DNA from: a virus
DNA: 24,036 nucleotides
Reading direction: 5' to 3' (one strand)
IMG/VR virus record: IMGVR_UViG_3300045932_000064
Location: 1-24,036 of that record
Shown: piece by piece, positions 19,922 through 24,036 of the stretch
How positions within the stretch are numbered: position 1 is the stretch's first letter
How the letters are laid out: each line of letters starts with the position of its first letter
Program-made: the position numbers and the translations under genes
Notes under the pieces: generated by a model
The model's database searches: none
Told to the model about the DNA's origin: nothing
The model's input: only the letters and a program-made list of their open reading frames with translations

Positions 19922-20188
19922 ATGCTACTGCTCGTGTTCGGCTGGCCGTGGAATGCGGTCATCGTGATCGGTCTGCTGGCCCTGATTGACGTCGCGCTCT
20001 GGCTCGTCGTGAACCGTCTGGCCCGGGGAGGGTTCCGTGATAAAACGCAAGCCGCCGAAATCGCCGCGCCTCACACCGTCGCCCGATGGCACGTTCAGCA
20101 CCACGATCACCGACGCCCACGATGGCGTCTGGTTACTCGGGCCGAACCGCGAAACGATCCGTTGGGTCGACACCGGGTCCGGCAGTGA
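19922..20188 (+). CDS. possible small membrane protein overlapping the next gene
   Basis: An 88-residue ORF from ATG 19922. Residues 1-34 contain a strongly hydrophobic segment (NAVIVIGLLALIDVALWLVV) that looks like a real transmembrane helix. The rest, from about residue 39 on, overlaps the start of the next gene in another frame for 152 bases and has composition like a shadow frame (rich in His and Arg). No good ribosome binding site precedes ATG 19922. It may be a holin-like protein whose tail is not conserved, or a spurious frame with a hydrophobic start. It would stand next to the glycoside-hydrolase-like gene, as holins stand next to lysins. Confidence 0.4.
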   Translation: MLLLVFGWPWNAVIVIGLLALIDVALWLVVNRLARGGFRDKTQAAEIAAPHTVARWHVQHHDHRRPRWRLVTRAEPRNDPLGRHRVRQ

Positions 20189-21653
20189 ATATTGCTGGTC
20201 CGAGGGTGTGCTCTATGTGCACGGCGTCGACGACCAGTGGTATCGATTGCGGGAGGACCACCACTGGGAACATTTCGGCGCGACCCCACCGATTCCGAAA
20301 CCACATCCGGACATGTCGCCCGATGGAACGTGCGCGTTCGAGGTCGTGGATGTCGACGGGCACAGGTGGACCATCGGCGCGAACCAGGCCACGCTTTGCG
20401 ACGGCGCATGGATCGGCGGCGGGTCCGGGTCGTACTACCTGTATTCGGGTCGCGTCGTGTTCGTCTTTGGCATTGACCTGAATTGGCACTATTGGAGCGG
20501 CGAGGCCTGGCGCTATTACGGACCCGAGCCGCCGGTGCCGGTGACGCCGCCCACACCGGGCGCCACGTGTCCGCCGCGCCTCTATCGCAACGCGGACAGC
20601 TGGCCGCAAGCCCTCTGCCATCTCAACACCGCAACGCCCGTCGTCATCAAAGGCGTGAGCGCATTTCCGCTCGCCGAGATGATTGCGCACGGGCGCGAGC
20701 CGGAAGCGATCGGTTTTCTGGACTGGTGTCAGATGCAACGGCTCAACATGGTCCGCGTCTTTTTGTCCTGCTCGAACATGTTTCCGCTGACCCCGGACGA
20801 AGGACGCGCAGCCCTGCCACGGCTCCTCGAGCTGGCCGGCAATCGCGGGCTCTACGTCGAAGCCGTCGCGATCGCGGATAGCTTCGCGTATGCAGCGTGT
20901 GACTGGGCGGCGCACGTGCGCGCGGTCGGCGAGATCTGCGCCGCGTATCCGAATAGCCTGGTCGAGGGCGCGAACGAGCCGATGCAGCAATGGCAACCGT
21001 TCAACCCGGACGAGCTCTACCGCTTCTGCAGTCAGATTCCGTCAGGTGTGCCCTGGACGCTCGGCGCCGCCGATGGTCCGAACGATGAATCACGCGCCTA
21101 TTGCTCGAAGTCGTCGAGTTGGCAAAACGTGCATTCGGATCGGACTAAGGCGCCGTGGGGCAACGTGCGGCATACGCGCGAGCAGCAAGTCCTCTCGGAC
21201 GAGATCAACCAATACGTCGGCAACGACGAACCGGGCGACGACTTCACGCCCGCGCAACAGTTCGCGATCGGTGGCTTGTGTCGCGTCTGCATGCTGTGGG
21301 ACACGTTCCACGCCGACCAGGTGAAGTACGGACAGATTCCGACCGGCGCCGAGCTCGACGCCTTCCGCGCCCGGCAGGCGGCGTGGGACTTTGTGCCGGA
21401 CGGCGCCTGGGGCACGTTTGCGAATTACGGCTGGGTGCCGCCGAACCCGGAGTCACCGGTCCAGGCGTACACGGCGCACTCCGATGATTCGCGCGCCTAT
21501 GCGGTGCTCGTGGGCGACCGCGAAGCCTACGTCCTGCTGAGCGATGGATGTTCGCCGGTCTGGAAATCGGGCTGGACGTGTGACCGGAAAGACGAACGGA
21601 CGAGCCGCGTCGATGGCGTCATCGAAACCGGGCTCTACCACGTGTACCGGTGA
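20037..21653 (+). CDS. glycoside-hydrolase-like protein with two N-terminal beta repeats
   Basis: A 538-residue protein from GTG 20037, with GGGGAGGG just upstream. Residues 13-85 and 92-166 are two copies of one repeat: SPDGT, a Trp-Gly core (VWLLGPN / RWTIGAN), GSGSEY / GSGSYY, YVHGVDDQWYR / FVFGIDLNWHY, and a closing W with GxxPPxP. Similar repeats occur in phage and cell-surface proteins. Residues 180-470 look like a TIM-barrel hydrolase of the GH5-type clan: LDWCQMQRLNMVRVFLS (228-244), YVEAVAIADSF, and VEGANEPMQQW with N-E-P at 313-315 (E314 as possible acid/base). A second acidic cluster, SDEINQYVGNDEP, lies at 387-399. The tail (470-538) is beta-rich. No signal peptide is seen. It may be a depolymerase or an unusual lysin; the substrate is unknown. 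Confidence 0.6.
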   Translation: MIKRKPPKSPRLTPSPDGTFSTTITDAHDGVWLLGPNRETIRWVDTGSGSEYCWSEGVLYVHGVDDQWYRLREDHHWEHFGATPPIPKPHPDMSPDGTCAFEVVDVDGHRWTIGANQATLCDGAWIGGGSGSYYLYSGRVVFVFGIDLNWHYWSGEAWRYYGPEPPVPVTPPTPGATCPPRLYRNADSWPQALCHLNTATPVVIKGVSAFPLAEMIAHGREPEAIGFLDWCQMQRLNMVRVFLSCSNMFPLTPDEGRAALPRLLELAGNRGLYVEAVAIADSFAYAACDWAAHVRAVGEICAAYPNSLVEGANEPMQQWQPFNPDELYRFCSQIPSGVPWTLGAADGPNDESRAYCSKSSSWQNVHSDRTKAPWGNVRHTREQQVLSDEINQYVGNDEPGDDFTPAQQFAIGGLCRVCMLWDTFHADQVKYGQIPTGAELDAFRARQAAWDFVPDGAWGTFANYGWVPPNPESPVQAYTAHSDDSRAYAVLVGDREAYVLLSDGCSPVWKSGWTCDRKDERTSRVDGVIETGLYHVYR

Positions 21654-21664
21654 TGGAGGACGTA

Positions 21665-21907
21665 ATGCAACGAAGGAAGACACGGGCACATCCGCCGAAT
21701 CCGCTCTTCGCCGTGTTCTGCCGGTGTGGCGCCGAGTGGTACGGGCACTACGCCGTCGGGAATCCGGTAATTGCGGACCATCGCAAAGGGTGCGGCCCGA
21801 GCATTACGCGCGCGGAGTTCGAAGCGCTCGGGCATCGCGTGCACCTGCCGAAGTGGTGGACCGATGGTAGACCAGACCGGAGGCCGGATGAATCGCCGCG
21901 GTCATAA
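21665..21907 (+). CDS. small protein of unknown function, possible metal-binding
   Basis: An 80-residue protein. ATG 21665 is chosen because GGAGGA (21655-21660) is well placed before it; ATG 21653, overlapping the upstream stop, is the alternative. One Cys-x-Cys pair (FCRCGAEW) and a later His and Cys (DHRKGCG) could bind zinc. The sequence ends in a basic, Pro-rich tail that overlaps the next gene by 20 bases. No family is recognised. It belongs to a row of small early genes running to the HNH gene. Confidence 0.55.
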   Translation: MQRRKTRAHPPNPLFAVFCRCGAEWYGHYAVGNPVIADHRKGCGPSITRAEFEALGHRVHLPKWWTDGRPDRRPDESPRS

Positions 21908-22169
21908 AGGGAAAGTCGATCGTACGCATGGCGAAATTCTCGCGGGCCTGCGGAAGGCCGGCATCGTGGCGTATTCGATCGCGCCGGTGGGCGAGGGGCT
22001 GCCGGATATTATCGCCGCCCGCGCCGGTCAAACCTGGTTGCTCGAAGTGAAAGTCGGACGCGCCAAGCTCACGGCCGACGAGGAACGGTTCAAAGTGAGT
22101 TGGCCCGGGCGGTACGCGATGGTGCGCACGGTGCAAGAGGCGCTCGCCGTGGTCCTGGGGAGGTCATGA
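21888..22169 (+). CDS. VRR-NUC / resolvase-like nuclease
   Basis: A 93-residue protein with PD-(D/E)xK nuclease signature: GEGLPDII (D40) followed by TWLLEVKVGRAKLTADEERF (E53 and K55). This spacing and the closing WPGRYAMVRTVQEAL match small phage VRR-NUC domain proteins thought to resolve branched DNA. The start is ATG 21888, with GGAGG at 21879-21883. The stop overlaps the next start (ATGA). A resolvase would clear replication or recombination junctions before packaging. All core residues are present. Confidence 0.8.
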   Translation: MNRRGHKGKVDRTHGEILAGLRKAGIVAYSIAPVGEGLPDIIAARAGQTWLLEVKVGRAKLTADEERFKVSWPGRYAMVRTVQEALAVVLGRS

Positions 22170-22594
22170 GCCGCAAGATTGTGTTGAATCTACCGGACGC
22201 GTTCGATGTGCTTGTGAAAGAGCATTTCGACGGCTTGCCGGCGCCCGATTATTTGCCGATTACCGACGACGCACGGCGCGAGTTTATCGCCGCGCTCGTG
22301 GCGAAGATTGCCGACGGGCTCGATGCGCCAGGCGTCGCGTGCGAGCTCGTCGATTTGAACGGCCGTGATGTGTCGGTGGATCGCGACGTCGTCGCCGTCG
22401 AGATACCGGCCGCCGAGCCCCTGCTGTTGACCCTGCAAGAGGCGGCCGCGTATACCGGCGTGCCGTATACGTCCCTTCGCAAGTTAGTGCTGGCGGGTCA
22501 TCTGCCACACGTGCAACTGGGCGATGCCAAGCGAACCTGGGTCAAGCGGGCCGATGTCGACCAGCTGATTGAACGGTCAACGAAACGCGCGTAG
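22166..22594 (+). CDS. HTH protein with excisionase-family C-terminal domain
   Basis: A 142-residue protein with GGGGAGG directly upstream of ATG 22166. The N-terminal half (1-80) has no recognised fold, with LVKEHFDGLPAPDYLPITDD and an acidic end. Residues 88-137 form a helix-turn-helix of the excisionase/MerR type: LTLQEAAAYTGVPYTSLRKL, then a wing with AKRTWVKRADVDQLIE. It is a second candidate excisionase or regulator besides the protein at 19090-19389. It is coupled to the nuclease gene by ATGA. Confidence 0.72.
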   Translation: MSRKIVLNLPDAFDVLVKEHFDGLPAPDYLPITDDARREFIAALVAKIADGLDAPGVACELVDLNGRDVSVDRDVVAVEIPAAEPLLLTLQEAAAYTGVPYTSLRKLVLAGHLPHVQLGDAKRTWVKRADVDQLIERSTKRA

Positions 22595-22597
22595 TGC

Positions 22598-22858
22598 ATG
22601 GAACCGCGGACCCGATCGGAATTCGAGACCCGCGTGGCGGCCATCATGCTCGAGCTACGCCAGGCCATCCACGGGCACGATCGTGCCGAGGTCACGGTGG
22701 CGCAGGCGACGTTGCTCTATCTCACCGTGATTGTGTATCCGCCGCCCATGCTGCCGGCCGATCGCGCGCAGCTGCACCGCGCGCTGCTCGCCCTGTGCGC
22801 AGCGGTCACGCCGCCCGGCGTCATGGGTGGCCCGGACCGCACACGGCTCGAATCCTAG
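22598..22858 (+). CDS. small helical protein of unknown function
   Basis: An 86-residue protein starting three bases after the previous stop. It is predicted to be helical: SEFETRVAAIMLELRQAIHG, AQATLLYLTVIVY and RAQLHRALLALCAAV. The LLYLTVIVYPPPML segment is hydrophobic but short for a membrane helix. The ribosome binding site is weak, so it is probably translated by coupling. No family is recognised. Confidence 0.55.
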   Translation: MEPRTRSEFETRVAAIMLELRQAIHGHDRAEVTVAQATLLYLTVIVYPPPMLPADRAQLHRALLALCAAVTPPGVMGGPDRTRLES

Positions 22859-22870
22859 AAAGGCGGATGA

Positions 22871-23158
22871 ATGGATATCCATCGATGCGACGAATGCGGC
22901 GTCGAAGCGCCCGATAGTGTCAGGTTCTTTCGGCCGACCGAAGAACGGTGGTGGTTCGTCGGGCCGGAACACCGGCTTGGATTTCATTTCTGTAGGTGGG
23001 AGTGTGTGGTCAACTTCGTCGCGAAACATCCGACGACGCCGACGCCGCTGGTGGAGACCCTAGAGAAGCAGCACAGGTGGAACGCAGAAAAGCAGCGATA
23101 CGAAAAACTGCCGTCCAAGTCGTCGCCGAAACGAGTTCCAAAACGTCAGAACCGTTGA
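22871..23158 (+). CDS. small zinc-binding-like protein
   Basis: A 95-residue protein. Two Cys pairs, CDECG at residues 6-10 and CRWEC at 41-45, are placed like a zinc finger, and H40 or a nearby His could take part. Aromatic residues between them (ERWWFVGPEHRLGFHF) suggest a compact treble-clef-like fold. The C-terminal 30 residues are basic (KSSPKRVPKRQNR). No function is known. AAAGGCGG lies before ATG 22871. Confidence 0.6.
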   Translation: MDIHRCDECGVEAPDSVRFFRPTEERWWFVGPEHRLGFHFCRWECVVNFVAKHPTTPTPLVETLEKQHRWNAEKQRYEKLPSKSSPKRVPKRQNR

Positions 23159-23170
23159 GGGTGTTTGATC

Positions 23171-23434
23171 ATGTCGCTAGTGAACCCGGGTCGCTTGTAT
23201 CGCTTCGTCGGCACGCGCCTGGTCGAACTGACCGAAACGGTGCCGCCAGATGTGCACGTGTGCCGGCGTGTGGCAGACTACGCGCCCGCGCCCGTGCCGC
23301 CGCAAGCAGCGATCACGCTCTGTGTCGTGTGTGCCGAGCTCGTCGCGTTCGACCCCAACGGGCCATTTCCAAACGCGCCGCGCGTGTGTCAACGCTGTCT
23401 CGGTATTGAACCGCTGCCGATGTCATCGGAGTGA
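23171..23434 (+). CDS. small zinc-ribbon-like protein
   Basis: An 87-residue protein. It carries Cys pairs CVVC and CQRC near the C-terminus, about 20 residues apart, typical of a zinc ribbon. The N-terminal half (PGRLYRFVGTRLVELTETVP) is strand-like. ATG 23171 is the first ATG; the ribosome binding site is poor. It is the third Cys-rich small gene in this row before the HNH nuclease, which is also zinc-binding. The function is unknown. Confidence 0.55.
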   Translation: MSLVNPGRLYRFVGTRLVELTETVPPDVHVCRRVADYAPAPVPPQAAITLCVVCAELVAFDPNGPFPNAPRVCQRCLGIEPLPMSSE

Positions 23435-23444
23435 TCACATAAAC

Positions 23445-23777
23445 ATGACCCAATTCTGCGCGGCGCCTGGCTGCGGTGTGCTGGTTCCGTCCGGTCGGTG
23501 TGCCGCCCATCGGGTCGAGCGGGAACACGCCCGCCCGGCGTATGCGGTGGACCGGTGGTATCGGACGGTGCGCTGGCGTCGGCTCCGGAACATCATCCTG
23601 CGTGAGCAACCGTTCTGTTTGGCGTGTCTCATCGCCGGTCGGAAGGTGTTGACCGTCGACGTCGACCACATCCGGCCGCATCGTGGTGATCCGGTGCTGT
23701 TCTGGGACCTGACCAACTTGCAGGGCCTGTGCAAATCGTGTCACACGGCCAAAACCATGTGGGACCTAAGCCGTTGA
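23445..23777 (+). CDS. HNH endonuclease
   Basis: A 110-residue nuclease. The HNH motif is complete: VDVDHIRPHRGD (D74-H75), TNLQGLCKSCH (N91 and H100), with zinc-binding pairs C58-C61 and C96-C99. An N-terminal Cys/His cluster (C5, C10, C19, H22) may bind a second zinc. In many HK97-like phages an HNH protein encoded beside the terminase genes works with the large subunit to cut cos DNA. Joining the window ends puts this gene just upstream of terS, which supports that role. A homing endonuclease is the alternative. Confidence 0.88.
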   Translation: MTQFCAAPGCGVLVPSGRCAAHRVEREHARPAYAVDRWYRTVRWRRLRNIILREQPFCLACLIAGRKVLTVDVDHIRPHRGDPVLFWDLTNLQGLCKSCHTAKTMWDLSR

Positions 23778-23961
23778 TTTAGTGAGGCTTATAACCAGGG
23801 GGGGGAGGGGCGCCAGGCGCGCGCGCGACTCGCGCGAAGCCGTGCCGGGCGACGCGCGCATTTTCGGGGAAAATCGGGGGGGGTCGCCCGGGGTCGGCCC
23901 GAACCGTCCCCGGAACCGTTCCCGGAACCGTCCCGGAACCGTTCCCGCGGGGAGGGGCCAT
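23778..23961. other. G-rich and repeat-rich gap right of the HNH gene, candidate packaging region
   Basis: No gene is seen here. The gap holds an 8-G run followed by A and four G (23798-23810), a second 8-G run (23876-23883), CG-alternating stretches near 23819-23835, and the 12-bp array at 23901-23947. Strong strand bias of G runs could allow G-quadruplexes on the + strand. The position between the HNH nuclease and the terminase genes in the circular map is where cos sites lie in related phages. Confidence 0.55.
23901..23947 (+). repeat. tandem 11-12-bp repeat array, unit GAACCGTYCCCG
   Basis: Four adjacent copies: GAACCGTCCCCG (23901-23912), GAACCGTTCCCG (23913-23924), GAACCGTCCCG (23925-23935) and GAACCGTTCCCG (23936-23947). 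The T and C variants alternate. With the preceding G, the T copies contain GGAAC-C-GTTCC, an inverted repeat around one base. GAACCG is also the core, in the other orientation, of the 10-bp array at 219-267. Confidence 0.85.
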
Positions 23962-24036
23962 ATGAGGCGGTCGTTATTGTGGGCGACGTTCGGCCTGGTG
24001 GTCGTGGCGGCATTCATGGTCGGAGCGGCGTCGGAG
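23962..24036 (+). CDS. 5' part of a small membrane protein, open at the window end
   Basis: ATG 23962 follows GGGGAGGGG and opens a frame still open at the last base, giving 25 residues: MRRSLLWATFGLVVVAAFMV and then GAASE. A basic start and a hydrophobic core make a membrane anchor or signal peptide. Continuing at base 1 gives an intact short ORF ending at 54. The ribosome binding site and hydrophobicity suggest it is real. The function is unknown; a lysis accessory is possible. Confidence 0.5.
   Translation, partial: MRRSLLWATFGLVVVAAFMVGAASE

Noticed and set aside
19614-19967. Alternative frame overlapping the winged-helix gene
   Set aside because: It lacks any domain and uses an internal start; repeats in the DNA make it look partly protein-like. 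The main frame carries a clear winged helix.

Overview
The window reads as the essentially complete genome of a small temperate tailed phage (siphovirus-like, HK97-type head and long-tail genes), about 24 kb, GC-rich, with every supportable gene on the + strand. Three observations suggest the molecule is circular, or circularly joined in the assembly. A reading frame that is open at base 24036 continues in phase from base 1. The HNH nuclease at the right end and the terminase genes at the left end become neighbours when the ends are joined. The attachment site lies inside the window with phage genes on both sides, so it is an attP and not an attL or attR. The host cannot be named. It is a GC-rich bacterium with Shine-Dalgarno translation and a tRNA-Arg(CCU) gene ending in an encoded CCA, and the attP contains two matches to the IHF consensus.

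Layout. 1-313: small membrane ORFs and a repeat-rich junction (tandem 10-bp repeats, a perfect inverted repeat) upstream of the packaging genes. 314-4297: a DUF3850/ASCH-like protein, the P27-type small terminase, a ParB-like protein, a Mom-like DNA-modification protein, a small conserved phage protein and the large terminase. The ParB/Mom pair sits between the two terminase subunits. 4298-6686: a ribbon-helix-helix-like protein, a prohead protease fused to the major capsid protein, and a small head protein. 6689-10417: portal, connector, head closure, HK97-gp10-like protein, tail terminator, major tail protein and a small tail-region protein. 10414-10979: tail assembly chaperone with a likely -1 programmed frameshift on a run of nine A. 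10983-15315: tape measure, tail hub and candidate receptor-binding protein. 15332-15705: two small membrane or lipoprotein genes.

15706-16135 is an attP. Its core is the 3' half of a tRNA-Arg(CCU) gene, flanked by two perfect IHF consensus sites and by six arm-type repeats (TGCGTGGAAG). The next operon (16136-18743) encodes an orphan integrase arm-binding (DUF4102-like) domain fused to an unknown C-terminus, a small unknown protein, and a tyrosine recombinase whose first catalytic arginine appears to be replaced. A strong hairpin closes this operon. A regulatory gap follows, with direct repeats and a ribosome binding site held in a hairpin loop. Then come an AlpA/excisionase-like HTH protein and a winged-helix protein whose gene contains iteron-like repeats (candidate origin).

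19922-23777 holds a hydrophobic ORF, a two-repeat glycoside-hydrolase-like protein (the only enzyme that might attack a cell surface, since no ordinary endolysin was recognised), a VRR-NUC/resolvase-like nuclease, an HTH protein, several small unknown or zinc-binding proteins and an HNH nuclease. No CI-type repressor, polymerase or helicase was recognised, so lysogeny control and replication probably depend on the small HTH proteins and the host. The gap from 23778 to the end, joined to 1-313, looks like the packaging (cos/pac) region: two tandem arrays sharing the core GAACCG, in opposite orientation, flank the genome junction.
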